Shown here: piece by piece, positions 46,215 to 58,167 of the stretch
How positions within the stretch are numbered: the stretch's first letter is position 1
Layout: every line of letters begins with the position of its first letter
NCBI GenBank assembly: GCA_015680685.1
Contig: MNCI01023373.1
Span: forward strand, 1 to 64,000
DNA length: 64,000 nucleotides
DNA from: Gnetum montanum
Taxonomy: Eukaryota; Streptophyta; Gnetopsida; Gnetales; Gnetaceae
Direction of reading: 5' to 3'
Notes under the pieces: generated by a model
Seen by the model: only the letters and a program-made list of their open reading frames with translations
The model's database searches: none
Told to the model about the DNA's origin: nothing
Position numbers and translations under genes: made by a program

Positions 46215-47200
46215 ATGTTGATGAGGGCCATGTTAGAGTTATAAGAGCTTAATTTCAAGAATTGACTTCTTCTCATGGAAAGCTTGGTGATGAAGATGAA
46301 TCAAGACTTGCTATAGCATTCAGAAATGCTACTAGACTTCTATATGTAGAATTGAGGAGTTCCAATGGTGTATATGGTACTAATGATTTTGTAAGTTGAC
46401 TAAAGATGCTTAAAAAGCATTTTGAGACGAGAGAGATACCAAATCAATTAAGAGTATTGATTACTAAATCTAGATTGGAAGGTATGGCTTCAAATTGATG
46501 GGAAAAAGAGTTCTAAATTTATAAGAGTAAAATAGTTAATGTATTAGGGACTGAATTCTAATGAAATATAGTTTGAGAAGAAAATTTGAATAGTCATGGT
46601 AGGGTTAAGAGATAATCATGAAGCTGAAATTCCTTAGGTAAAATGACAAAGATGTTGAAAAAATTTTACATTGAATTTTGTGAACTATAACATCAAGCTA
46701 AGGTAAACTGGAAGAAATATGAATAATATTTGATCTTTTGCAAAGGCATCAGAATGATATATCAGTAGGAGTTATCATTCTATGAACCATAAACTCTTGA
46801 TGTGCCTTATGATTTGGCACTTAAGGTGGAAAAGGGACTTGGTGGATTTGTGAGGAGAAGGAAATAAGATTTAAAGAGGAAGGATAAAGAATACAAGAAA
46901 AAATATAAAGATAAGGAATCCAGTCATGATAAGAAGGAAGAGAAGGAGAAAGCTAAGAAGAACTAAGAAAAAGAAGGCAAGGATCAAGATAGAAACTTAT
47001 TCAAGATTTAGTGCTTCAAATGTGAAAAATGGGAATACAAGCAATGGGAATTTCCACTTCACAGTGTAGTCAAAGGCAAGGATGTGAAAACCATAAAAAT
47101 AGAGAAGATATCCAGCCAATCTCTTTAGAGAGGTACTCCTAATGCTTCTAAAATTGAGGAAGTTTTTAAATTGAATTCTTGTGCCTTTATAAAAAATGTG
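46215..47200 (+). pseudogene. Element E gag with zinc knuckle
   Basis: A plus-strand reading with many stops covers a gag capsid-like region. A Lys/Glu-rich stretch follows (about 46855-46980), then a zinc knuckle at 47012-47059: CFKCEKWEYKQWEF. The CX2CX4HX4C pattern has His changed to Tyr and the last Cys to Phe, so it would not bind zinc. The order gag then protease then RT is normal. Confidence 0.7.
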
Positions 47201-47570
47201 AATAGGGGAGATGATTTAGCAAAAAAATTATTGTTTTAGATTAAGGTTATATGTTTTCTTAGTGGGGAATGAATTCATATTTTGATTTATGGTGTAGTCC
47301 AAGAAAATGTTATTTCTTCTATAGAAGTTGCTAACTTGGGTTTAGTGACTAATCCTCATCCTAGACCCTATAAGGTACATTGGTTGTCAAGAAACTTCTC
47401 TTAGGAGGTGAAAGAGTAATGTATCTTGAAATTTAAAATTTGGAGTTATCGTAATGTTGTGAAATATGATGTACTACTAATTGATTGTGCTAATGTAATT
47501 ATTGGAGGACCTTGAAGTTTTAATAATGATGCTCAATTTGCTGGAGCATGAAATGTATGAAGTGTAACAA
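47201..47570 (+). pseudogene. Element E aspartic protease
   Basis: The block ILIYGVVQENVISS (near 47280) aligns with the LIDGGSSHNLVS active site of chromovirus proteases, with the catalytic Asp changed to Tyr. NPHPRPYKVHWL, KFKIWSYRNVVKYDVL and IDCANVIIGGP follow, matching the family's conserved PHPYKIGWL, F-IGKY and LLLGRPW blocks. Confidence 0.75.
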
Positions 47571-47799
47571 GACAAGATAGAATCCATGAGTAGGTAACGT
47601 AGTAAATATTATTTAATCTTTCCTTAATTCTTCATGGAGAGAGGTAATATGTTAAGATACATGATGAAGCTAGTTTTGGTTTTGTGATTATATGAACTAT
47701 TATTTATAACCATGATGTTGTGTAGGTAGAACTTCCAATAGCTGTTCTAGGCTTGAAGGAGTAATTTAGGTTTTCAAAGGGGAATTAGATGGATTACCA

Positions 47800-47951
47800 T
47801 CAACCATCAATGAGGAATGTTCAACATCAAATTCAATTCATCTTTGGTGCTTCCATTTCAAATGAGAGAGCATACTAGATGTCACTAAATTAGCTATTTG
47901 AATTACAAAGAAAAGTAGAGAAGTTACTTTGGAATATATTCAATCCATAAT
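47800..47951 (+). pseudogene. Element E reverse transcriptase, piece 1
   Basis: Reads MRNVQHQIQFIFGASIS and YMSLN-LFELQRKVEKLL, the usual opening of gypsy RT (DIQHxIDFIPGASLPN, then YRMNPKE-EELQRQV). Broken at about 47951 by a minus-strand LTR. The frame resumes at 49068. Confidence 0.8.
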
Positions 47952-49067
47952 TGAATCATCTTCAATGCACTAAATCTAGATATTATGCAGGATAAATTTA
48001 TTTGCTAGAAAAATAAGAAAACTAGCTATCTTTAATTAAATTATTCAAAAAATTTCAATAGGGTTCACACAAACCACAAGCATCCAAAAACCTATCATAC
48101 TCAAATGATATTGTAGAGCATGAGGCTCTACAATCACACAATGGTTATTCTCAATGCAAGAAAAAATCAAAAGAAATCTCTTCGACAACCAAAGGTTGAG
48201 ATCTCAAGTCATAGATGAGATACAAGGGAATAGAACACATAGATCAACATACCATAAGTTGATCTTGGAGCTACAATCACCTATTGTACTCATCCAATGC
48301 ACTCACCCAACATCTCTTGCCCAATTCTCCTTGCATATAATCTCTACTTTCTTGTTATTGATGAAGGCATATATAATTGTAAAGATCCAAAACCCTAGGA
48401 AGCTTTCTATTTTCCTCCCTAGATGTTTTCCACAAAGATCTAGAGTCTTTTTCGATGTTTTCCAATCCATACAAGATGTCAAAGCTTTTTTTTTGTGCCA
48501 ACATAGATGTCATTTGTTTCATGTAGATGTCTCCTGTGAGATCTCTATTCTTAGGAGAGACATCTACTAACTTTGGAAGAACTCTTCTTTGAACTATAGA
48601 TGTCTACACTACAGGGGAGGAATCTCTAAGGAGATGTCTATCTTTCTAAGGAGACATCTTTTGTGAAAGCCCTAATCTAGGGAGAGATGTTTATTATTTT
48701 TAGTATATGGTTCCTTTGAACTTGAGATGTCTCTTCTTTAGGGAAGACATCTCTAGGGAGCCACTTATCTTTTTGGGGAGATGTCTATCCTAAAGGTGCT
48801 TAAAACAAAAATCCTTGTTTTGATGTTGGGAGATTTTGGATGCCTTACAAAAAGTACCCATAGATTGTGGAATCTTATAAACTCATCAAAATAAGCCAAA
48901 ACACCTCCAAACATGCCAAAACATCAAAGAATATTCATCATAAAAATTGAACACAAAAAGACATGCAAAAATTGGACACACATGTCCAGGGCTTCTCCAA
49001 GGTTGAAGCCTACAAAAAAAACTTGTAGGACAAGCATAAGGGAATTGGAAGAGGTGTTCCTACACCA
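47952..49067 (-). mobile_element. Solo-type LTR of the E family, minus strand, inside RT
   Basis: In reverse it ends with ctagttttcttattttctagc and ...attgaag-tgattca, matching 60660-60735. It contains tctacaat-cacaca-tgg with agcatgaggctctaca, shared with 49500 and 60560-60600 (reversed). It has many agatgtct words and ends cctacacca on the right, like the copy at 50212 (cctacatca). About 1.1 kb long. It separates RT piece 1 from piece 2. No clear target duplication was found. Confidence 0.7.
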
Positions 49068-49330
49068 TACGTTTAAATGGCTTTGTGAAGGAATCTATTT
49101 TACCTTATGTAGCTTTACCAATGCATATGCCAAAGAATGATAGTTATGAATAGAAAATGTGCATTGATTCTAGGGATGCAAATAGAATAATAGTGAGGTA
49201 TAGGTTCTCTATTCTAAGGATGGGTGATATCTGTAATGTCCTTACCAATTTAGAAGTTTTTATCATAATTAATGGATATCATCAAACTTGGATCAATCTT
49301 GGTGATAAATGAAAGAAAACTTTAGTCTAA
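49068..49330 (+). pseudogene. Element E reverse transcriptase, piece 2
   Basis: Reads NGFVKESILPYVALPMHM, PKNDSYEWKMCIDSRDANR, VRYRFSILRMGDI and a GYHQTWINLGDK block. These correspond to GFIRESxSPCAVPALLVPKK, the VDSRAINK finger and the catalytic-Asp strand region of gypsy RT. Continuous with pieces 1 and 3 once the two LTR inserts are ignored. Confidence 0.8.
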
Positions 49331-50212
49331 TGGAGAATCACCTTCAATCCCACTAAATGCAAATATTATGAAAATAAAAATGATATGAAAAAAAAAAAGA
49401 AAACTAGCTATCTTTAATTATTGAAGGAAGATTATATTAGGGTTCCAAAATCCATAAAACATCTAACATCTTCTCAAACACTCAAATGATGCTATAGAGA
49501 ATGAGGCTCTACAACCACATAATGACTATTCTTAATAGAAGATACAATCAATAGAGAGTCTCTTCCATAAACTATAATTAAGCTCTCAAAATACAAGCAA
49601 AGCACAAGAACACACAAGCCAATCCATCACACAATTAGCCTTAGAGCTACAACCATATATGCACTCACTCAATGTGCTCTTTGACATTCTTGCTCAATCT
49701 CATCTCTTGAATAGCTCTCATGTCATGGTCTCTCCATGATGATACAAGGATAAAGTAGACTAATATTTATTGGAAAAGAGAAGATAAGATATCTAGAAAA
49801 ATTTCTCCAACTTAACTTGAGGATATTTAGCTATTTTCCAAACTAAAATAGAAATTTCAAAACTTTTCTTGCTCCTTTGGGTCATCATTGATCTCCTTGG
49901 GATGTCTTACTGTCAAACTAAACATGCAAGTGAGACGTCTCATTTTGGTCTGAGATATCTCCACTAGAGCTAGGATGTCCAAGCTCAAATTAGAATTTCT
50001 TGCTATGTCTCATACTCAACTAAGTTGTCTCATACTCTTATGAGATGTCTTACCTAGGATGAATTTCAAACATTTTAGATGTCTCTATCAAGAACCTAGA
50101 TCTCAAACAAGACATCTCTTTGACTTCTAAGACATCTCCATAGACCCCAAAACCTAAAAAAATAACATGTAGAAAAGAGAATAAGGAGATTGAGAGATAT
50201 TTACCTACATCA
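49331..50212 (-). mobile_element. Second solo-type E-family LTR, minus strand, inside RT
   Basis: It shares gaaaactagctatctttaatt, the gaggctctacaaccacac block and aagacatct-type words with the copy at 47952-49067. Reversed, it also shares ttggaaaatagctaa and related words with 60230-60310. At 882 bp it is close to the sum of the two halves of E's own split 3' LTR (about 205 plus 617). It separates RT pieces 2 and 3. Confidence 0.7.
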
Positions 50213-50640
50213 AAATACTAAATGTATTAATGGAATGGTTGGTGATACAATTTGGGCTCATAAATGCACTTGCTATATTCATGATGTTAATGCATGATGT
50301 ACTCAAGGAATTGATTAGTAGGTGTTGCATTATTTTCTTTGATGATATTTTGGTGTATAGCTATAATGAGGAGGAGCACTTAGATCATTTGAGAATACTA
50401 TGTATTAAATTAGAGAAGGTACATTTAGTGATCAATGTGAAGAAGATTAATTTCTTCAAGAGAAAGATTACATATTTTGGACATGTAATTTCTAAAAATG
50501 AAATTTGGATGAAAGCTATCAAGGTGAGGGCCATTAGAGATTGGGAAACTCCCAAAAATATTGGGAAGGTAAGATCATTTCTTAGTTTAGTAGGTTTTTA
50601 TAGGAAATTCATAAAAACTTTTAGTGCTATTTCTTAGCCT
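50213..50640 (+). pseudogene. Element E reverse transcriptase, piece 3
   Basis: A 135-codon open frame (50230-50637) reads MEWLVIQFGLINALAIFMM, then IIFFDDILVYSYNEEEHLDH with the catalytic DD at 50341-50346 intact. KINFFKRKITYFGHVIS and a VRSFLSLVGFYRKFI block follow. It is the best preserved coding piece of E and typical of chromovirus-like gypsy RT. Confidence 0.9.
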
Positions 50641-51240
50641 ATGTTTGCTTTGCTTAAGAAGAATCAAGATTTCAGATGGGGTGATGAAACCTAAAGGAGC
50701 TTAGCTTATTGAATGTATATATCACTAGTGGACTAGTGCTTGCAATATGATATTTCCATATGCTTTTTTAGGTGGAGGTGGATAAAATTTTACTTTCCAT
50801 TAGAGGGGTGCTTCTACAAGAAGGTAGACATGGTACTATTTTTTTTTAAAAAGTTGAATAAGCCAAGGTAGAAATATAGAATATATGAGAAGAAATTGTA
50901 TGCTATTCTTTAACAAATAAAGTAATAGAAGTAATAGTTATTACCCAAGGAGTTTACCTTGATGAAAGATCATCAAGCACTTTAGTTTCTAAATTTCCAA
51001 AAAAGAAAATGAACACTAAAAACATGATGTGGATGACACAATTGTAGGAGTTTACTTTTGTGGTAAAGTACAAGAGTGGAAAAGCCAATGTAGTAGATAA
51101 TGCTTTGTTTATGATGCATGTGGTGAATTTTAGCATACTTCATGTAGAAGATATGAATGATATTCCTATCTGAAGATTATTCAAATTTTGGGTAGGTTTG
51201 GAGATGTTTCAAGGAACCATTGTGGTGTAGGATAGACCAA
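50641..51240 (+). pseudogene. Element E RNase H
   Basis: Follows RT with FALLKKNQDFRWGDE, then a heavily shifted region with EKKLYAIL, TLMKDHQAL-FLNFQK and the KYKSGKANV-DNALF-type end (about 51065-51110). These are the gypsy RNase H blocks (KELLAIV, TDHxALKYL and GKxNVVADALS in the family). Confidence 0.7.
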
Positions 51241-52610
51241 TGAAGTGACTATCATATTAAGATGAACTATTATTCGAGGATGAGAAGGTATGTATTCCCA
51301 GTTATGATTTTAGAAAAGAAATTTTGGTTAAAAAGAATTGTGGTGGCATGGTAGTTCATATGGATAGAGATAAAACATTGGAACTTGTGGGTAGGTACCA
51401 TTTTCAACTTTTATGACATTTCAAATTTTCAAATTTTTGAATGAGTGTTAACATGTCAGAAGTTCAAATGAGATAAAGGAATGAAGGGAAATTACATGCC
51501 TTTTTCAATTTCCAAGGATCTATGGGAAAGTGTATCAAAGAACGTTGTTAGTGGGATTATAAAGACTAAAAGTGTGAATGATGTTATCATTTTTGTGATG
51601 AATAGATTTTTCAAGATTTCACATTTCATTCTATGTAAAAGGATAAGTGATGCATCTCATGTTGCAAATTTTTTTCCCTAGCATGCTATGAAGTTTCATA
51701 GGGTTCCTTTGAATATTGTTAATGATAGAGACTCCAAGTTCACTAGGCATTTTTCAAGGTTTATTTGAAAAATTTTAGGAATAAAGTTAAATTTTTCTAG
51801 TGCATATCATGAATAATTTGATGGTCAAATATAAGTTCTTAATAAATATTTGCTAAATATTTTGAGATATTTGTATCATGGATAGTCTAATAGGTGGAAA
51901 AGTTTGTTATGTAATGCTAAATTTTCCTGTAATAATTCTTTTCATGTTGCTATTGGAAAGAGTCCATTTGAGATGAATTACATTTTCAATTTAAAGATGG
52001 TGGATACTGTAAGGAGCTTTAATGGAGAAACTTAACTAAGTATTGATTTTGTATAAGAGATGAATGATCTTCATGCACAAGTGAAGGCTAATCTATAGAA
52101 GAAGGTTGAATAAAAAATCTTTAAGAGAAATGAGGGTAAGAGAAATCTCAAATTTGATGTTGGTAATCTAGTTTCTGCATACTTGAAAATGAAGAGGTTA
52201 AGAGTTGTTGACTTCTCAAAGTTGAAAGATAAAAAGTTGGATCCTTTTAGCATAAAGACAAAAATTAATGATAATTCTTTTGAAATTTACTTGCCAAATG
52301 ATGTGGGTATGTATTTTTTTTTAATGTTATAGATCATCTTCATTATGATGGACTAGTAGATGATGAAACCTTGCAGGGAAGCATTGATAAGTTAAAGGAG
52401 GATATTGAAATATCCAAGTCTTTAATGGAGCAGAAGAAAATTTTACTCAAGAAGAGAGAAGCTTCCAAAACTCTTGGAGTAAAGGGACAAAAGTACTTGA
52501 TTCATTAGGAGGATGAAATTGCTAATGATGTTGTATGGGTCCATGAGACCAAACTTACTATTTGGGAAATCAATTCTAGCCATACTTCCTTATCCACTTA
52601 AGTTCAATTT
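51241..52610 (+). pseudogene. Element E integrase
   Basis: The zinc-finger part is poor. From 51481: GNYMPFSISKDLWESVS, VNDVIIFVMNRFFKISHFI, where the first core Asp (VVDRFSKxxHF in relatives) is Asn. Then NDRDSKFTRHF with the second Asp, a decayed AYHE-FDGQI for the AYHPQTDGQTE block, and FHVAIGKSPFEMNY. C-terminal KLDPFSIKTKINDNSFEIYL ends in a NVIDHLHYDGL strand. Coding stops near 52600. No chromodomain is clear. Confidence 0.8.
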
Positions 52611-52670
52611 TGAAGGATGGAAAACTTAGTATAAGGACAAATCTTCTAAGTCATATTTTCATCCCTAGGG

Positions 52671-52875
52671 TGATTAATTTTATGTTTTGTGAAGCTACAA
52701 AGATGTCTTGAAGATCAAGGAGATGTCTTAACTAAGAGTTGGGTATGCATAGAAGACATCCCAAGTAACTAAAAGAAATCTTATAAAGAAAGTAGATGTT
52801 TCATCCTTGTTGGAGACATCTATGAGAAGACATTTCTCCCAAATAGAAAATAATCCTAGGGAGACATCTTATCAT
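52671..52875 (+). repeat. Element E 3' LTR, first part, cut by element C
   Basis: Starts tgattaattttatg after the pol end and is rich in gacatct/agatgtct words. It aligns with 33283-33437. The continuation of the LTR is found on the far side of element C at 60119-60735. Confidence 0.7.
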
Positions 52876-52888
52876 AGAAGAAGACTAC

Positions 52889-53757
52889 TGAATCATCAGT
52901 TGGCATTGTTGATGAGGTCACGTTGATGTAATCCTATCCATGCATCATTGTCAACATGTGTCCATCAAGACATGATTTAATGCATCAATAAAGTGTCTTG
53001 TCTTGCCTATATAAATGTATGCACCTACTACATTTAAGGTATTTCTTGATTAGTAGCATAGTAGAGGTCATGCAATTTTTTCATTTAATAGTTAGAATAT
53101 TTTCTAAGTGCCCATAGTAGGAGTTGAGAAGTACATGAATCTTTATGTATATGGATCTCTATTCAAACACTAATGTACCCAGATACTTCAGTGTGAATGA
53201 CAACAAAGATGAGGTTTCTTAATAAACCATGTAGCACTTGGACTTAACCTAATCTTTACTTATAGAATTTACTGTTCATGCAATTTACTTTCATGCATTT
53301 AATTAACTAATTCAATAAGTAGATAATTAATGCACATAAGTACAACTACCTTGAGCATACATTAATGCTTGGTAATTCTAGTAGCATTTATGGTTGGTAA
53401 CCTAGTAGTGTTGCAATGTGTTTATGATGTATAATGTAGATGGGAATGAATGCTTATGTTAGGATTAGTTAAGGTGTTAGATAGTTTCTAAATTAATTAA
53501 GTATTTAATTACTTTATTTTCACACCTAGGAGAAATCGATAAAAACATAACATTTATACAAATCATGTGCCTTAGTTACACTTAACCATATCCTTGAACC
53601 TTACAAATGAAACTAAGAAGACAATGATCACATCCTTAAGATTCATTACCTAGATAATGTGTACTTAGAGAGTTGAAGTCTATTGAATTTAACTGGATCA
53701 CTTAGTGAACATTAGTGATTTGTGTGGTTGGGCATAAGGACTACTTACTACTCATTA
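52889..53757 (+). repeat. Element C 5' LTR
   Basis: Has a TATA-like tgcctatataaatg (about 52996-53009) and a cagtgtgaatgacaac block shared with B's LTR. The block 53320-53757 recurs at 59698-60118. It ends ...tggttgggcataagg...actcatta just before the primer site. Confidence 0.75.
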
Positions 53758-53776
53758 TTGACACCATTGCTAGGGA
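53758..53776 (+). promoter_or_regulatory. Primer binding site of element C (tRNA-Asp type)
   Basis: The sequence ttgacaccattgctaggga follows the LTR directly. It matches the common ttggcgccgttgccgggga site allowing C-to-T and G-to-A changes, and pairs with the same site in element B. Confidence 0.75.
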
Positions 53777-53810
53777 TTTTAGTTAGATATGTGCACTACC
53801 TTGGAAGTTA

Positions 53811-54459
53811 GTGAAATTATACAATGATGTTGTAATAAACCTTAAAGTTAAAATCATTAAGCAAAACAATAATAATAATAACCATGCACTATTTTTCAGA
53901 AGAACTAAAATTTCTTATTCATATAAGACCAATAATGCATTGTATGATGAGAACACTTGTAGGAGAAATGATAGGAACTATATTAAAGAAAATTGGATTG
54001 AAGAACCTCACGCAAGGGTTTCATATGGTTATTTAGTTCGTTATTACACTCAAAGAATATGTTCAACTAACATAGGTAATCCTAAAGAAGATATAGTATG
54101 CTAAGACCTCCTCTAAATCTAGAAGAGATATATTAGGGGATCATAGGGAAAGATATATAATACATGATGCTTCTCCAAATTCTTCATCTTTCTCTTCCTT
54201 TTCAACATCTAGTTCTAACAAAGATAAATGTAGGAATAGACATAGAGCTTCACTAAGGGATCAAGATGAAAATAGAAATAGAACAAAAGGGCACGATGAA
54301 AGACATAGACAAGATTAGCACAATCAAATAAGTAGAAATAGAGATTATCACCATGACATGTTTAATGCTATTGAACCCTTGTTGGTAAATAGGAGCATGA
54401 CACAAAAACAAGAGGTAGTTAGAATACCTCATAGGTATCAAAGGGAAAGCTACCTCAAA
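53811..54459 (+). pseudogene. N-terminal gag leader of element C
   Basis: A 97-codon open frame (53811-54104) is basic and Asn/Tyr-rich. It is followed by an Arg/Ser/Asp-rich stretch (to about 54350) from low-complexity DNA. No known motif is present. Its place between primer site and capsid domain suggests the start of gag. The ORF may equally be chance. Confidence 0.4.
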
Positions 54460-55085
54460 TGATAAGATATGAATAACATTCATAGATTTGAGGGAGATTA
54501 TAATCTTGATCCAAAACATCATTTACAAGCCTTCCATGATACCTATGACCTACAAAACATTGAGAATGAGTGGCAAAAGCTTAAGATATTTCCTAGGACA
54601 CTAATAGAAGAAATTGAAATTGGTATATACTGTTGCAGCCAAATTCAATCCACTGATGATCCACACTGCTTGAGCTCTTCAACAAGAAATACAAAACCTA
54701 TGAGAGAGTGTCCAATTTAAGAAAACAAATCCAAGGATGGAAGTAAAGAAATCCTGAACCCTTGGATATGGCCATGGATAGATACTATTCTCTTCTACAT
54801 AGATGTCCAGGCCATGGGTTTTCTCAAAAAGAGTAACTTCTCCACATGATATATGGGCTTTGTACCCCAACAAGAAGGATCCTTGGGATCTACTCCCAAG
54901 GGTGATTATCCAAATTAAAAGCCTATCAAGTACAAAGGCTACTAGAACATGTGGCAAAAGAAGGAGAGTTATGTAAAAGGAAGAGTGTTGAGGAATATGA
55001 GTGGGACCTAACTATTCAAATAAGAAAGGTCCATATGGATGATAAAGGAAAAGAGAAAGCTCTTGATGGGTTGATTTCATAACAA
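54460..55085 (+). pseudogene. Element C gag (capsid domain)
   Basis: Open at 54469-54720: MNNIHRFEGDYNLDPKHHL, then YDLQNIENEWQKLKIFPRTL. After frame changes it gives MDRYYSLLHRCPGHGFSQ, YGLCTPTRRILGIYSQG and HVAKEGELCKRKSVEEYEWD. These match element B gag block by block (QNIKNDWQKIKLF, MDRYYSLLHEFP and so on), so B and C belong to one family. Confidence 0.85.
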
Positions 55086-57539
55086 ACCTTGTCAATACCA
55101 TAGGCTATTGTTGAATAATGCCACTTGTGTTGTGAACATATAAGCAAATAATAATGTTAGTAGGTCTTCACAAAAGTCTTAGAAACATCCTTTTGGTAAG
55201 GTAGTTCCCACTCATGTGAATAAAACTTAGAGGCCTACTAGCTCATCAACACTAGCATAAGGCCAATCTAGTTTAGCACTCTTCCTTGCAAACACAATAT
55301 CTTCCAATCCTATGAAAAAGCCAAAAACTATCACTTCTCCAACATAAAATGTAAAATATGAACCTACCATTGTGGAGAGAAATAAAGCTCAATGCATTAT
55401 AAATAGTAATAAAGGATGCAAGTATGGGTTGAAAGCTCTAAGCATCAACATAATCCCTACACCAACCCATAACAAACTTAGGGAACAAATGTCTGTGCAT
55501 GACCACCTCTGCATAGTAGTGACTAAACCAAGAGATTCATAGTGACTAAAAAATAAGAATGCTAAACTATCCACAAATGCATGGAAACATCCAACTTATT
55601 TGTCCTTGTTTTGATCATGAGCTTGGTCATGGGGGAGATTTCCCATCTTGAACAAAGAACTAATAAGTACTTTTTGAATTTTTTTACACCAGTTTTAGTA
55701 AATTTTTTCTTCTTAAATATTTTATGAATTTTTATATATTTTAATTTATTTGGTTTGGAATTTTTATTATGTTTTTATTTTCTTCCTTTATTGCTGCTAG
55801 AACTTGGTGTAATTGTAGCTATTAATTAATGGTGGTTTGTGCTTTATAATGTTATTTGATTCTGAATGCTTAGATTCTATCTTTGAATTTTGATGTTGAT
55901 AACTAAGACATGGTTTATTTTCATGATAAAAAATAGTGAGTCCACATTATCCACTGATCCGCAAAACTCTATGGTGTTCCTTTGTTTTGAAAATATGAAG
56001 TCGCTTCTGCAACTTATAATGAATGTGTGATCTTGGTATTTCCAAAACTGGGATAGATCAATTGGATAGACAAGGGTGTGACTTCAAGGGGATTTGACAC
56101 TTTTTGTACATGCCTACCCTCTTGGGTGCATAAATATCTTCATGGGTCCTTTGCCATTCCTATGTTGACCAATAATAGAAAGTTAGGTTTTTGCATGGGG
56201 TGGTTCCTATCCAAAAATCCAAAAAAAATAAAAATAATGGAAATTCAAAGCACATCCCTTAGACTCAATAACAATCTACAAGAATTGGTTATGAGGCTAA
56301 AAAGACATGTTACCCATGCTTGAAGGCCTCCTCTGACTATGGTCCATCTTATTGTCTACTTTTCTTTTCTTCCTTTTTTTTTGGAATGATGATTGATTTA
56401 AGAAGTCATTGATAGTGGATGGTCTTAATTTGGATTAAGGATAGATGTTATCATGTCATATTAAACATGAAATCCTCAAGGGATTTCATGTGACCATGGT
56501 ACAAGACTTCATTCCATACTCTACATCAGCTGCCTATGCTTTCCATAAGTTAGTTCAATGCCTTTTCTCATGTTTGTTTCAATTTCTTGGTTTGACATGG
56601 TTAGAGTTATTTGATAGTTTTTTTAGTGATTTGGTCTTGAACTAATCATAACCATTAATCATCCATGGGGATCATAAACATCTTGGTTTGAGGGCATGAA
56701 AGGACATTAAGGACATGAGCCTACTATGGGAAAGATCCACTACATACTCCTTGTTTGGGCTAGTTAAGTTCCCCATCCCTTAGGTAATTTCACATTCAAA
56801 CCTTTGGAATTTCATGTTGATTCCATCTAGTTTTCTCTTCTCAATGAATGTTCTCTAGATGAAATCTCATTTTTTTGAGCATATTCCTACCCTCTTCAAG
56901 CATTCCATCATGTTGTTGGCTTTTTTGGCATCCTTTGGACTTCAATTTGATACAAAAGCTCCTTTTTTGTAATGGTAAAAAATTTTGTAAAATAGCTATG
57001 TTAATGTGACCTTGTTGACATAGTGTGCTGCGTCAACACATCCTTGTTGATGGAACCTCATCGATGCAACACAATATGTGTATATATAGTGTAAACACTT
57101 AGATAATTTTTTGCCATTTGCTTCAAAACTATAGAGGATTTTTTGCTGTTTTCAAAGCCTAGAAACTTCTAGATCCATAAATTCCACACTGCTTCTTCAA
57201 CTAATCTCATTCTTTGTTCCTAAAACTACCAAAGGTGAGCTTTACATCATAGGGGACATAAACCTTAGGTTTTTGATGGAATTTTTTTTTAACTTTTTCT
57301 AACTCCCATTAGGTTTAACTAATAAAGTAATATTAAAATTATTATTAAAAGAATAATAAACTCTAGAAGCTATCTAATTAAAATAATCAATTTTCCATAA
57401 TCACAACTTAGCTTAAATGTAATTGATCAAAGGAGACAAGGTATCAAACTATTCAAGTTGCACATCATCTTTAGCTATGTTGTGATTATCAATGGAAGCT
57501 AGACCAAGATATAAATGCCCATAGGAAGAAGGACCATCC
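55086..57539 (+). other. Element C region lacking pol, with B-like spacer
   Basis: No protease, RT, RNase H or integrase motif is seen on either strand. At 55634 a catgggggagatttcccatc block resembles the sequence just after integrase in B. Near 56297 agacatgttacccatgc with ggcctcctct resembles B's spacer near 38460-38490 (minus). Open frames at 56078-56323 and 56445-56645 have no known motif. A TATA-like tgtgtatatatag near 57078 is noted without support. Confidence 0.6.
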
Positions 57540-58167
57540 TAACCAAGGGAGAAGAAACCTAGGGAAGGAAGGAACCAAAAATAGTAGTAGTCCCAAGAAA
57601 AAGTCGATGAAATCCATGCAATAGGACCTCTTGGGAAGGAGCTCAAAGTGGAATCTATCGAATAGATTCTCAAAGTTGAAACTAAGTAATTACATAGAGA
57701 TGATGTACCTAGACCTAGATTGAACCTTGAAGTCACTCTAACAAAAGCCTATCTTAAGCACATTAATTCAAAAAAGGTTATAAGATTAGTTCTTTAGGAA
57801 CTAAACTTTGGCTTTTTCTTGGACTTGACACAAAAAGAAGTCAAGTTTCAATTGTAAACCTCTCCCATGTGGCCTATCCTTACTTCTAGTGGATTGTGGT
57901 ACTTGGGAGAGACATATCTCTTTTGGAGAAATAGGTAGGCTAATGTCATTGTGAATATAAAGGACATTAGTGTGTCCCACTCTATGGAGGCAATTTCTAA
58001 GATCCTTGAGATGCTAGATATGCGATCAACCTTGGTAAAAATATCAATGTAGGTGGACCTAGAAGTAAAGAAAGAGTGGGTGCAACAGTGTTATGGAGTT
58101 GACCATAAGGAATATGACATATTGACTAAGGAAAAAAGAGTATACTTCAAAATTGCATCCTACCACT
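57540..58167 (+). pseudogene. Third ORF of element C, homologous to that of B
   Basis: Reading with stops and shifts: ELNFGFFLDLTQKEV (57798 onward), ILTSSGLWYLGETYLFW, VNIKDISVSHSM, VDLEVKKEWVQQCYGVDHKE and KRVYFKIASYHL. Each block aligns with the B ORF (ELNFGFFLEQAPTEV, ITSSRDWYMGKMFLF, VKIKDISMSYL, NCKEYNVF, RIHYKILAFHL). The frame is cut at 58168 by a D-family LTR, so the C-terminal coiled-coil part is missing. Function unknown. Confidence 0.7.
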
